Shown here: piece after piece, positions 39,337 through 47,565 of the stretch
Position numbering within the stretch: the stretch's first letter is position 1
How the letters are laid out: every line of letters starts with the position of its first letter
Assembly: GCA_027318585.1 (NCBI GenBank)
Contig: DAHVOW010000001.1
Location: 99,026 to 163,025, forward strand
DNA: 64,000 nt
Source of the DNA: Methanobacteriaceae archaeon
Lineage (GTDB): Archaea > Methanobacteriota > Methanobacteria > Methanobacteriales > Methanobacteriaceae
Reading direction: 5' to 3'
Made by a program: the position numbers and the translations under genes
Notes under the pieces: generated by a model
Database searches by the model: none
The model's input: only the letters and a program-made list of their open reading frames with translations
Told to the model about the DNA's origin: nothing

Positions 39337-40278
39337 TTATCCCCCCTCACTTATAGTTCGCCCCGTATACTTGAGAAACACATCTTCCAGGTTGGGATGT
39401 TCCAGTTCAATGGAGTTCACGAAGATATCATTCTTATTGGCGAAGTTTACAATCTCTGGCACCAGATAATCCCCTCTTTCCACCATGATCTTTATTTCCG
39501 AGTCCACTTCGAAGATCTCCTTGATATAATCCAGAGTCCGGGCCTTTTCCATGAACTCTTCAAGTTTATCCACCCGGATAGTGATGGTATCTGATTTCAA
39601 CTCGCGTTTTAGGTTGCTGGGAGAATCAGCAGTGATTATATTTCCCCGATTGATGATGGCCACTTCGTCGCATAGTTTATCGGCCTCTTCCATGTAATGT
39701 GTGGTCATGAGAACCGTGACATTTTCTTCCTGGTTCAGCTTCTGTATGTACTCCCAGATACTCTCCCGGGTCTGCGGATCCAGGCCCAGGGTTGGTTCGT
39801 CCAGAAACAGAACTTTGGGATGGTGTATTAATCCCCTTCCGATCTCCAGTCTTCGTTTCATACCACCGGAGTAGGTTTTTACAAATTCATCAGCCTTAGG
39901 CCCCAGGGCTATGAGATCCAGGACCTCCTCCAGGCGCTTTTCCCGCAGATCCTTGGGTACTCCGTACAGGGCAGCATGCATTTCCAGATGTTCCCGGCCA
40001 GTCAGAATATCATCCAGGGCCCGGGATTGAAAAACGATTCCAATAGATTCTCTGACTTCTTTAGGATTCTTAACAATGTCATATCCGTTTACCGTGGCTG
40101 AACCTCCGGTGGGGTGCAAAATAGTGCACAACATGGAGATCAACGTGGTTTTACCAGCGCCGTTAGGCCCTAAAACCCCATAAACACTGTTTTTAGGTAT
40201 TTTCAGGTTTACACTATCCACCGCTGTGAAATCATCATATTTTTTGGTGATGTTGTGGGTCTCTATAATAAACTCCAT
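39337..40278 (-). CDS. ABC transporter ATP-binding protein (DrrA-like)
   Basis: A 313-residue ATPase. Walker A is GPNGAGKTT, the signature is YSGGMKRR, Walker B is LFLDEPTLGLD and the switch histidine is in MTTHYMEEAD. The C-terminal 90 residues after the nucleotide domain form the extension common to DrrA-type exporters. It is the first gene of the pair with the permease at 38567. GGGAGGAG precedes the ATG. The 143-base gap upstream to the next (divergent) gene would hold both promoters. Confidence 0.94.
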   Translation of the reverse strand: MEFIIETHNITKKYDDFTAVDSVNLKIPKNSVYGVLGPNGAGKTTLISMLCTILHPTGGSATVNGYDIVKNPKEVRESIGIVFQSRALDDILTGREHLEMHAALYGVPKDLREKRLEEVLDLIALGPKADEFVKTYSGGMKRRLEIGRGLIHHPKVLFLDEPTLGLDPQTRESIWEYIQKLNQEENVTVLMTTHYMEEADKLCDEVAIINRGNIITADSPSNLKRELKSDTITIRVDKLEEFMEKARTLDYIKEIFEVDSEIKIMVERGDYLVPEIVNFANKNDIFVNSIELEHPNLEDVFLKYTGRTISEGG

Positions 40279-40421
40279 GAGCTCCTCCCATAAGATCTAA
40301 TAAAAATTTATTGTGATGTAGGGGGATTTAATAATTTAGTTTTATCGATAAAATTAAATCTATTCTCAAATAATACAATAATCATGCGAGATGTTTTAAA
40401 TAGGAGATAGGTGGTTTAATC

Positions 40422-41792
40422 TTGATTTTTAAAATGATAAAATCTGAGGGTATCGCCCACCACTCTTACTTTTTAGGAGCGGAAGGAAAAGCAGCCGTGA
40501 TAGACCCCCGCCGGGATGTGGATGTCTATCTGGATCTGGCCCAGGATAATGATCTGCAAATATGTTACATCTTTGAAACCCACCGCAACGAGGATTATGT
40601 TATTGGTTCTGTAGAACTTCAGAAAGCTGCGGGTGGGGAGATATACCATGGATCCCAATTTGATTTTGATTATGGAAATCCCGTCTATGAGAATGATAAA
40701 TTCCGATTGGGAGGCCTGGAGTTGGAGGTTCTGGAAACTCCAGGACACACGAAAGAGAGCCTATCCCTGGTTCTTTGGGATGTGAGTGTCTCCAGTGTTG
40801 CTCAGATGGTTTTTACAGGTGATGTGATCTTTGCTGGTGAAACAGGGAGGATCGATTTTTACGGAACTAGGAACAGACCTCAGATGGCGGAGTTCCTGTA
40901 CAACAGTTTATTCAAGAAGATACTCCCACTGGGGGAGCAGGTAATATTGTGTCCAGCACACGGTGCAGGTTCGGTTTGTGGAGCTGATATTAGAGAACAA
41001 GACTACACCACAGCCGGTTACGAAATAAAAACTAACCACCAGCTTCAGTTAAGTAAAGAGGAGTTTATTAAAGAAAAATCTGAAGAAGATATGTATTATC
41101 CGCCTTATTTCAAGAAGATGGAGGAATTAAACCAAAAGGGAGCTCCATTGCTGAACCGCCTGCCATTTCTCCGGCCACTATCCCCCTTGTCATTTAAAAA
41201 CCTTAAAAACGAAGGGTTTCAAGTTTTAGACGTACGTAAACCCACAAGTTTCGCTGGAGGACATATAAAAGGCAGCCTGAACATCTGGAGGGATGGTGTG
41301 TCGGCCTTTGCAGGGTGGTTTTTAAACTACCAGGACCCGATCCTAATTGTAGACGACTCGAACCCAATTAGGGATAAAATGCAACGGGCACTGATCCGTC
41401 TGGGCTATGATAATCTATACGGATATCTTAGAGGGGGATTCCCCTCCTGGTATCTTCAAGCCGAGGACGTGGAAACCATTAAACTCCATACGGTCCAACA
41501 ACTACACAAACGACTGTTCAATGATGATTTTTATCTCTTAGATGTGCGCAAGATAGTAGACCGAAAAAAAGGATTCATTGAGGGTTCAAAACATATATAC
41601 GCTGGCCTAATCCCACAAAGACTTGATGAAATTCATAGGAATCAGGAAATTGTGGTATACTGTGATTCAGGATACAAATCCACCATGGTAGCCAGTTATC
41701 TTCTTCAGAATGGTTATCAGAATGTGGGGAGTGTGCTGGGGAGTATGAGGGCCTGGATTAAAGCTTCGTACCCTGTAGTGCAGAGTAAATGA
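40422..41792 (+). CDS. Metallo-beta-lactamase-fold protein fused to two rhodanese domains
   Basis: A 456-codon fusion. Residues 1-230 are an MBL fold like persulphide dioxygenases, but the metal motif HxHxDH reads HRNEDY (residues 54-59), so two histidines are replaced; His109 in PGHTKES, Asp134 in TGDVIFAG and His180 in CPAHG remain. Residues about 250-345 are a rhodanese domain with Asp312 where the catalytic Cys would be, and about 360-455 a second one with Cys414 in VVYCDSGYKS. It should act in sulphane-sulphur handling. Starts at TTG 40422 (or ATG 40434) after GGTGG. First gene of a four-gene run. Confidence 0.85.
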   Translation: MIFKMIKSEGIAHHSYFLGAEGKAAVIDPRRDVDVYLDLAQDNDLQICYIFETHRNEDYVIGSVELQKAAGGEIYHGSQFDFDYGNPVYENDKFRLGGLELEVLETPGHTKESLSLVLWDVSVSSVAQMVFTGDVIFAGETGRIDFYGTRNRPQMAEFLYNSLFKKILPLGEQVILCPAHGAGSVCGADIREQDYTTAGYEIKTNHQLQLSKEEFIKEKSEEDMYYPPYFKKMEELNQKGAPLLNRLPFLRPLSPLSFKNLKNEGFQVLDVRKPTSFAGGHIKGSLNIWRDGVSAFAGWFLNYQDPILIVDDSNPIRDKMQRALIRLGYDNLYGYLRGGFPSWYLQAEDVETIKLHTVQQLHKRLFNDDFYLLDVRKIVDRKKGFIEGSKHIYAGLIPQRLDEIHRNQEIVVYCDSGYKSTMVASYLLQNGYQNVGSVLGSMRAWIKASYPVVQSK

Positions 41793-41822
41793 TTTGATAA
41801 GATAAATAAATCTGGTGATACA

Positions 41823-42293
41823 GTGGCTATACATAAAATACCATTTATGGAAAAAAAGGAATATGACAATTTAATAGAAGAGGGATATGTGAGCAGAATC
41901 GGATTTAAAGGGGAATATCCCTATATAGCCCCTTTCCTTTATGTTTTTGATGGACATTTTCTTTACTTTTTATCCACCAAGTATGGGAAAAAAGTTGAAC
42001 TCTTCAAGGAAGATCCCCAAGTGGCAGTTGAAATCGAATATTACCAGCCGGACATGTCTCAGTTCCGCTTCGTTACCCTGCAGGGAACCATAAAATCTGT
42101 GAGAGAGGATGATGAAAAGAGAAAAGTGCGTAAAATGTTTGTTGACCTGATAAAAGATAAAGAACTCTCACCTCAGATCCTAGCTGCCCTAGGACACTCT
42201 CCGGAAGAACCGTTGGAAAATGTCTGCCAGGAAGAAAGAAGCTACGTTTGGAAACTGGTGGATGTGCAGAACATTATAGCTCTTAAAAACTAG
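41823..42293 (+). CDS. Pyridoxamine 5'-phosphate oxidase-like FMN-binding protein
   Basis: A 156-residue split-barrel protein of the PNPOx/NimA-like kind: IPFMEKKEYDNLIEEGYVSRIGF, the FLYVFDGHFLYFLS strand pair and VAVEIE, then VTLQGTIKSV. Members bind FMN or F420-type flavins and reduce various substrates; the specific one is unknown. The start is a GTG at 41823 with GGTGAT ahead. It lies 30 bases after the MBL-rhodanese gene and 33 bases before TspO, in the same direction. Confidence 0.84.
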   Translation: MAIHKIPFMEKKEYDNLIEEGYVSRIGFKGEYPYIAPFLYVFDGHFLYFLSTKYGKKVELFKEDPQVAVEIEYYQPDMSQFRFVTLQGTIKSVREDDEKRKVRKMFVDLIKDKELSPQILAALGHSPEEPLENVCQEERSYVWKLVDVQNIIALKN

Positions 42294-42325
42294 CTAAAAA
42301 ACCAAAAAAACTACCGGTGTTTTTT

Positions 42326-42814
42326 TTGAAAAATAATATAAGAAATGAGATTGGCAGGTTAGTGTCCTCCATCGTCATCGTATTGCTGGTGGGATTGCTG
42401 GGATCCCTAGTCACCACCCCCGAACTGACCACCTGGTATGTGGCCCTGGCTAAACCAGCCTGGACACCACCCAATTCCTGGTTCGGACCCATATGGACCA
42501 TCCTTTACATTCTGATGGGAATAGCGCTATACCTGATTTGGCGGGAAGGATTATCCCGCAAGGATGTTAAATTAGCTATTCTGGTCTTCACAGTACAGCT
42601 CGTCCTGAATTTCCTGTGGTCAGCAGTATTTTTCAGCTTACATTCCTTAATGGGTGGTTTAATACTTATAATAGCCCTATGGATAAGCATACTGACCAAT
42701 ATAATCGTTTTTTACCGGATCAGCAGATCAGCAGGACTTATTCTGATCCCATACTTGGTTTGGGTGAGCATTGCATCCTACCTAAATTACAGTGTGTACC
42801 TGTTGAACCCTTAA
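42326..42814 (+). CDS. tspO: TspO/MBR family membrane protein
   Basis: About 162 residues with five membrane helices and the TspO signature segments: WYVALAKPAWTPPNSWFGPIWTILYILMGIALYLIWR, LNFLWSAVFF and the late YLNYSVYLLNP. TspO proteins bind porphyrins and take part in redox or light stress responses. The best start is a TTG at 42326, six bases after the GGTG of ACCGGTG; a GTG at 42317 overlaps that site. Same direction as its neighbours, so it may be part of one stress-linked transcript. Confidence 0.88.
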   Translation: MKNNIRNEIGRLVSSIVIVLLVGLLGSLVTTPELTTWYVALAKPAWTPPNSWFGPIWTILYILMGIALYLIWREGLSRKDVKLAILVFTVQLVLNFLWSAVFFSLHSLMGGLILIIALWISILTNIIVFYRISRSAGLILIPYLVWVSIASYLNYSVYLLNP

Positions 42815-42860
42815 TTGAAATAATAATAGGAAAATCCTTAGTTTAAAAACAACAGGAAAT

Positions 42861-43436
42861 ATGAGAATAAAAATCCTTAAATCAACTCCTTTCGGGCCGG
42901 TAGTAATACTCTGGTCAGTGTTTAATGATCTTCCCCAGATTACCAGGGTTCTAATCTCCCAACCTGACTATTCAGCTCTAGCCCAGGTGGCCCACGACTA
43001 TCCGGAGGCCCAGCCCTCTACCTGTAAAGAGATCGATGATATTGCCGCAGACATCAAAGCATTTCTTGAAGGAGAAGATATAAGTTTTCCCCTTAACATG
43101 ATGACTCTAGATAAGTGCCCTCCATTTCAAAAGGCAGTGCTCTGTGCGGATCACTCAATTCCCAGAGGGAGAGTCAGTACCTACCAACTCATTGCCATGT
43201 ATCTGGGCAAAGACCAGGCCGCCCGGGCGGTTGGTAATGCCCTATCAAATAACCCCTTCCCCATATTAATACCATGTCATAGAGTAATTCGCTCTGATGG
43301 ACACCTGGGAGGTTTTCGAGGCGGAATCATGATGAAAAGGGCTTTACTAAAAAATGAGGGCGTCTCCATCGGCCATGATAATGGAGTGCTTTCGAACCGA
43401 ATTTATTACAGAAATAAGAAAATAAATAAAAATTAA
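42861..43436 (+). CDS. ogt: Methylated-DNA--[protein]-cysteine S-methyltransferase
   Basis: A 191-residue O6-alkylguanine repair protein. The active site PCHRVI lies at about residue 140, preceded by the helix-turn-helix segment IPRGRVSTYQLIAMYLG with its arginine finger and followed by GGFRGG. The N-terminal 75 residues are a poorly conserved alpha/beta domain. It transfers an alkyl group from guanine to its own cysteine and is then inactive. Last of the four co-directional genes starting at 40422. Confidence 0.93.
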   Translation: MRIKILKSTPFGPVVILWSVFNDLPQITRVLISQPDYSALAQVAHDYPEAQPSTCKEIDDIAADIKAFLEGEDISFPLNMMTLDKCPPFQKAVLCADHSIPRGRVSTYQLIAMYLGKDQAARAVGNALSNNPFPILIPCHRVIRSDGHLGGFRGGIMMKRALLKNEGVSIGHDNGVLSNRIYYRNKKINKN

Positions 43437-43439
43437 AAT

Positions 43440-43465
43440 AAAAAAAAGGAATTAATTTTTTTTAA
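43440..43465. terminator. A/T tract between convergent genes
   Basis: The 40-base gap between ogt (plus) and the aquaporin gene (minus) is AAAAAAAAG...AATTTTTTTT, giving a T-run on each strand right after each stop. T-runs are the usual archaeal termination signal, so this short stretch may serve both transcripts. Confidence 0.45.
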
Positions 43466-43476
43466 AGTCTCAGTGG

Positions 43477-44229
43477 TCAGAGGGTGGTGTCCTCACTGGT
43501 CAGATACTGGTAGAGAAGTGCTGCCACCACGGCGCCGACAATTGGTCCGATGACATAGATAGGGAAATAGTTCCACAGGTTACTTCCACCCATTAACAGG
43601 TCCCCCAGGTAAGGCCCGAAGGTCCTGGCAGGATTAAGTGAAGCTCCGGTTATATTACCCACCGTGGTGATAACACCAGCCACGGTTAAACCTATAGCCA
43701 GCCCTGCAAAACCGGGTGAAGCTCTGCGGTCTACTGCAACCCCCATGATGGTCAACACTAAAATGAAGGTTCCAATAGCCTCCACCAGAACGGCCTGCCA
43801 ATAACCAATGCCAGGGAATGGGGTTGTGGCTCCTAAACCACCGATGGTAACTGCATCCATACCCAAAACCATAACCAGAGTTAAACTGGCCAGGGACGCC
43901 CCCACCAGCTGAGCTATAATATAGGGCAGTACATCCCGGCTGGGGAACTTTTTAACAGCCCACAATCCAATGGTCACCGCCGGGTTGATATGGCAGCCCG
44001 ATATGGAACCCAGGGCATAGATGGATGCCATGATGGCAAATCCAAAGGCCAAACCTATAGCCAACCAATCACCAAGACCTCCCAACACACCGATACCAAT
44101 GTTAAAGGTGGTGGTGGGGTCCTGACCAGCACTAATCATCAGGGTTATAATCGCTGCTCCGGTTCCGAAAAAAACCAGTAGGAAGGTTCCCACCAGTTCT
44201 GCAACGGCCCGTTTAGCTAGAGAAGCCAT
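43477..44229 (-). CDS. aqpM: Aquaporin (AqpM-like)
   Basis: A 250-residue MIP-family channel with six membrane helices and two half-helices holding the NPA motifs: SGCHINPAVTIG and GASLNPARTFGP. Archaeal AqpM passes water and, weakly, glycerol and small uncharged molecules. The protein is close to the family's typical length. It is the last gene of a minus-strand run with DUF2180 and DUF2193, only three bases after the DUF2180 stop, indicating one transcript. AGGGGGA precedes the ATG. Confidence 0.95.
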   Translation of the reverse strand: MASLAKRAVAELVGTFLLVFFGTGAAIITLMISAGQDPTTTFNIGIGVLGGLGDWLAIGLAFGFAIMASIYALGSISGCHINPAVTIGLWAVKKFPSRDVLPYIIAQLVGASLASLTLVMVLGMDAVTIGGLGATTPFPGIGYWQAVLVEAIGTFILVLTIMGVAVDRRASPGFAGLAIGLTVAGVITTVGNITGASLNPARTFGPYLGDLLMGGSNLWNYFPIYVIGPIVGAVVAALLYQYLTSEDTTL

Positions 44230-44232
44230 ATT

Positions 44233-44442
44233 CTATTCCCCCTTCAAAGCTTGGTAGCAGTACGGGCACAGGATGCGGGGAAGAGTTTCCTTCACTTTTT
44301 CAGAGGGGAAGGGATATCCTCCCTCCCATATCTCCATCTCCTGACGTATGATATGTTCCTGGCAGAGTCCCATACCACAGACGATGCAGATAGCCAGAGC
44401 ATCGGTATCTTTTCCCTCTTGGGCACAAATATAGCATTTCAT
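44233..44442 (-). CDS. DUF2180 zinc-binding protein
   Basis: About 69 residues: MKCYICAQEGKDTDALAICIVCGMGLCQEH followed by LCPYCYQ near the end. The CxxC, CxxC and CxxC pairs plus a His would bind two metal ions, as in the DUF2180 family seen in methanogens and some bacteria. Role unknown. The frame runs back to 44496 into the DUF2193 stop region, but the ATG at 44442 is the family start. It sits between DUF2193 and the aquaporin gene. Confidence 0.83.
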   Translation of the reverse strand: MKCYICAQEGKDTDALAICIVCGMGLCQEHIIRQEMEIWEGGYPFPSEKVKETLPRILCPYCYQALKGE

Positions 44443-44471
44443 ATTCTCACCATAATAGAATGTTTTAATTT

Positions 44472-45971
44472 TTAGACTGCTTCTTTCCACTGACAATGGT
44501 TGTGGCGGAAGTCCACCAGACAGGCCGAGGCGCAGTTCTTACAGGTACGGGCGGGTGATGCTGGGTTTTCTTTGTTGAGGGCTATGATGTTGGTCATCAA
44601 AGTGGCAGTAACTGGTTCACTGGTTAACAGGCAGGGATAGTCAGCCAGGCGCATTAATGCTGAGAAGCGGACGGTTATGGCGCAGGCAGGATAGGTGTAT
44701 CGTTGGGGGTTCATGATAACTTCGTTCTCGTGTACCGGATCCAGGTCAACTGGGAAACCGCCAATAGTAGGGACTAATTTTCCGGGAGCACCGTTCTGGG
44801 CACGTCGCGCCGTATCCATGTGGTTCCATCCCCGGTATATCATGTCCATAAAATCACAGTTGTGCAGCTCTGCTGCTGCCCCTCGGGTAGGGTAGAGTTG
44901 AACGTAGTTGTGGAACCTTTTAGTAAGCATGTCCACCACCATGGGTGCATTAAACCCATCCAGTTCCAGTATGTACTCCACAGCACAGGCTGATGACCCG
45001 GTGGCCAGGGATAAAATTTCCACTTCGCTTTTGAAGTTGGGAAGCGCTGCTTGGAGGGTGGATTCCATCACTGCTGTGGTGGCCTCGATTACGCCCATAA
45101 TTACATCATCCTTACACATGTTGTAGGTGGATTGGGCGATGTGGTGAGAAATGTCCCCTACACAGTAGGCGGGTACGGTGAGGATGTTTCCATAGTGAAC
45201 CCCATCATCCACAGCAGCCATGATGGTTTTTTTCATTTTATCCTTGTATCCTGCCATGTATTTCCTTACATCAAAGGAACTGTGTCCCAGAGAATCCATT
45301 AGCTGGGCCTGGGCCTCTACGGGTGTTTCGTAGATTTTCTGAATCATAGCCACTTCCTTGTCGATGGCCTCGGATAGGGTGGCTCCTGCTTCTAATTCCT
45401 GGGCAAAAACTTCCCCCACACCATAGGAGGTGTTCATTCCCCATGATTTTGCAGATAAAATAGCCTGTTTATGTTCCAGTGGCGCGTCTACCGTCTGCAG
45501 GATCTGGTTTACCAGGTTGCTGGTACTGCCGGGGATCAGGGCGAAGTCCACTACACAAGTGGGGCCGTAAAAACCCCCATAACGACGGGTAACTTCACGA
45601 CCTATTAGGGCTTCAGATTTTGCCACTGCTTCTATAAATTTATCTACACTGGCCTGAAACTGGGGGTCTTCTTCGCCAAGAATCTCCAGGATGGCTGGTG
45701 TTTGATAGTGCTCCACAAAGGGATCATCTTCGGGGCGAATGGTATCAGTAAGGCTGTTGAGTAGTTCATAGTGGGTTTTCACCGAATCAACATGGAGGTT
45801 GATGACCGATTCACTTTGGTCACCCACTGCTTCCATCTTCTCCACCACATCCAGGTAGGCCTTGGTATCTTTGATTTTAAAGTCGGTCCCCCGGTTCTTC
45901 TTAATAGTTGTAACATCCGCTTTTTGAGCCATTAAGGCCTCATTTACCATTTTTTCATATAATTCCTGCAT
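44472..45971 (-). CDS. DUF2193 family protein
   Basis: A 499-residue soluble protein of the methanogen family DUF2193. The bulk is helical; the C-terminal 60 residues carry cysteines in RTCKNCASACLVDFRHNHCQW that could bind a metal cluster, and others lie in FYGPTCVVDF and SSACAVEY. Function is unknown. It heads the operon DUF2193-DUF2180-aqpM. GAGGTGATG precedes the ATG. A region with strong inverted repeats lies upstream (46023-46132) and may be its leader. Confidence 0.83.
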   Translation of the reverse strand: MQELYEKMVNEALMAQKADVTTIKKNRGTDFKIKDTKAYLDVVEKMEAVGDQSESVINLHVDSVKTHYELLNSLTDTIRPEDDPFVEHYQTPAILEILGEEDPQFQASVDKFIEAVAKSEALIGREVTRRYGGFYGPTCVVDFALIPGSTSNLVNQILQTVDAPLEHKQAILSAKSWGMNTSYGVGEVFAQELEAGATLSEAIDKEVAMIQKIYETPVEAQAQLMDSLGHSSFDVRKYMAGYKDKMKKTIMAAVDDGVHYGNILTVPAYCVGDISHHIAQSTYNMCKDDVIMGVIEATTAVMESTLQAALPNFKSEVEILSLATGSSACAVEYILELDGFNAPMVVDMLTKRFHNYVQLYPTRGAAAELHNCDFMDMIYRGWNHMDTARRAQNGAPGKLVPTIGGFPVDLDPVHENEVIMNPQRYTYPACAITVRFSALMRLADYPCLLTSEPVTATLMTNIIALNKENPASPARTCKNCASACLVDFRHNHCQWKEAV

Positions 45972-46022
45972 TTCATCACCTCAAATATCTTCATATATTT
46001 TTGATCCATCATCACAGGAGTA

Positions 46023-46132
46023 GTGGGGCTTTGAAAAATCAAATAAATAAAATCCCTACCCCCACGGCAGTTACCGGAGATTAAAAACAACCATATTCTC
46101 CTCCGCTAATTTTCTTTTATGCGTGGCTGCCG
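46023..46132 (-). ncRNA. Candidate structured leader upstream of the DUF2193 operon
   Basis: Read on the minus strand this stretch has four pairings: CGGCAG with CTGCCG (46127-46132 and 46065-46070), TTAGCGGAG with CTCCGGTAA (46101-46109 and 46071-46079, one mismatch), GTGGGG with CCCCAC (46060-46065 and 46023-46028), and TTTGA with TCAAA (46039-46043 and 46030-46034). The first and third share one base. A minus-strand TATA-like area lies near 46150-46175. It could be a riboswitch-like leader of DUF2193-DUF2180-aqpM, but a second TATA-like stretch near 46000 allows a start downstream of it. Confidence 0.4.
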
Positions 46133-46239
46133 CATTTAATCACACAGCTAATATTATGATTGAGGTAGTAAATAAATTTTCCCAAATAATAGAATAGTAA
46201 TTGCTTTTTATAAGAAGAGTCCCATTTTGAGGAGATTTT

Positions 46240-46278
46240 ATGATTTGGAAGAATGTTAAAATATTTAGGGATATTTAA
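46240..46278 (+). other. Possible 12-codon ORF with promoter and ribosome site
   Basis: TTTTTATAAG (46206-46215) resembles a TATA box, TGAGGAG lies at 46228-46234, and an ATG at 46240 opens MIWKNVKIFRDI followed by TAA. Signals are placed as for a real short gene, but 12 codons is too short to judge. The last bases overlap the hairpin at 46262-46287. The rest of the 45972-46292 gap is the structured segment described separately. Confidence 0.25.
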
Positions 46279-46287
46279 TCCCAAATA
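46262..46287 (-). terminator. Hairpin after the lipoprotein gene
   Basis: TATTTAGGGAT pairs with ATCCCAAATA across a five-base loop, five bases beyond the stop of the minus-strand lipoprotein gene and followed on that strand by a T-rich stretch. This is a plausible transcription end for that gene. Confidence 0.4.
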
Positions 46288-46292
46288 ATCAC

Positions 46293-46745
46293 TTAAAAGT
46301 GTTCGGAGAAAGTTTCCAAAATCAGGTGATAACCTTCAGTAGCGTTTACACCCTCAGAGGCCTTCAATAGAATTGAAGTTATTTTCCCATCCTTTTCAGG
46401 AAAATAGGATTGATAATAACTGATTCCATCGTAAAATGCTTCCACTTGGTAGATTTCATGTCCATCCATATCTACAAAGCCTTCCTTCTCAATATACTGT
46501 GGAGCTGGTTTAGTCAAATTCACATAATCTTCAAATGACTCTCCCTCCACCAGATGCCAGGTCTGAATCTCGCCACTAACACCCTCACCCTCAATGGTAA
46601 GCTCCTCACTGATGGTCCAATCGGCGGGATATTGGAAAGAGAAATCCACTGTATCGTAATATTTGGTTGTATTCTGCTCAGCACATCCAGAAATAGCTAC
46701 TACACCTAAAATTATAACTAAGGATAAAATTATTCCACTTTTCAT
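46293..46745 (-). CDS. PsbP-like secreted lipoprotein
   Basis: A 150-residue protein. A signal peptide with lipobox VAISGCAEQ (cysteine near residue 21) is followed by a single alpha/beta domain starting FSFQYPADWTISEEL, the pattern of PsbP/DUF1795-type domains. It should be anchored on the outer face of the membrane. Function unknown; the partial gene at the left edge of the window is of the same kind. GGTGAAT precedes the ATG. Confidence 0.8.
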   Translation of the reverse strand: MKSGIILSLVIILGVVAISGCAEQNTTKYYDTVDFSFQYPADWTISEELTIEGEGVSGEIQTWHLVEGESFEDYVNLTKPAPQYIEKEGFVDMDGHEIYQVEAFYDGISYYQSYFPEKDGKITSILLKASEGVNATEGYHLILETFSEHF

Positions 46746-46849
46746 TATTCACCACTAATACTAGACTTGTTTGATTGGTTAAAAAATTTTCTAAAATCTC
46801 TGTGCTTACAACCCCTGAGATTATATGCTTAACATGCGGGTTGTAATCA

Positions 46850-47416
46850 TTAGCCCGAAAAATGTAGGGTGAAAACCTCTTCAATATCCTCCGGATCCTT
46901 TATCATGAAGGTCCTGTGCATTTTAGCCAGTTTTTCCACATGTTCCACATCTTCTTTCCGGATGGTGATTTTTAAATCCTTGCCATTGGGGAGTTTGGTA
47001 ATAGTAACGCCTTCTTCGTAATCAGATGGGAGAATGTAGAGCGGTACGTCGGCTTTCTGGCCCATTATGGCGGCGTTGGCAAGTAGAGTATCACCCATTC
47101 TCATGGATATCTTGGCCACGGTGTTGGAGGTGGTGGGGGCTATAAGCATGAATTCATATTTACCTAACTGTATGTTACCTGCTAAAAAAGGAGCATTAGC
47201 ATTGATTTCAACCCAGACCTTATCGAAGTTTTCTTCGATCTGGTTGGATATTCCATAGTACTTCACTACCTGATCACCGGATTTAGAGATGTAAACTTCT
47301 ATATCCACCTCCTCTTCGTATTTATCCTTAATTTGTTTCATAACTTCCAATGTTTCCAGTATTTTATCACCGGCACCGGTAATTCCCCAGGCAACCTTCT
47401 TTTTCTTCTTTCCCAT
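46850..47416 (-). CDS. afpA: Archaeoflavoprotein AfpA
   Basis: A 188-residue flavoprotein: KKVAWGITGAGDKILETLEVM at the start, FLAGNIQLGKYEFMLIAPTTSNTVAKIS in the middle (the family's FMN phosphate site) and PLYILPSDYEE later. AfpA binds FMN and takes electrons from ferredoxin; its final acceptor is not firmly known. The gene is divergent from the Fur-family gene and shares with it a perfect palindrome (47524-47540). GGGGGA precedes the ATG. Confidence 0.9.
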   Translation of the reverse strand: MGKKKKKVAWGITGAGDKILETLEVMKQIKDKYEEEVDIEVYISKSGDQVVKYYGISNQIEENFDKVWVEINANAPFLAGNIQLGKYEFMLIAPTTSNTVAKISMRMGDTLLANAAIMGQKADVPLYILPSDYEEGVTITKLPNGKDLKITIRKEDVEHVEKLAKMHRTFMIKDPEDIEEVFTLHFSG

Positions 47417-47523
47417 GTTAATTCCCCCTTTTTAATGGTTTTATTGGTTGTTATACTGTGGTGGCTGAATCAGCTTCATTTTAATATGATCAAGCTGAAT
47501 TTGGCTAACTGTTGTATTTTTAG

Positions 47524-47540
47524 ATAGAACTTGGTTCTAT
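47524..47540. promoter_or_regulatory. Perfect palindrome in the afpA/fur divergent promoter
   Basis: ATAGAACTTGGTTCTAT is a 7-3-7 inverted repeat. On the plus strand it runs into a TATA box (CTATATAAG, 47537-47545), and on the minus strand an AT-rich element (CTAAAAATA) lies just after it. Position and symmetry fit an operator bound by the adjacent Fur/PerR-like regulator, controlling both genes. Binding is inferred only. Confidence 0.55.
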
Positions 47541-47565
47541 ATAAGTTTTGTTTCGATATATTTTT

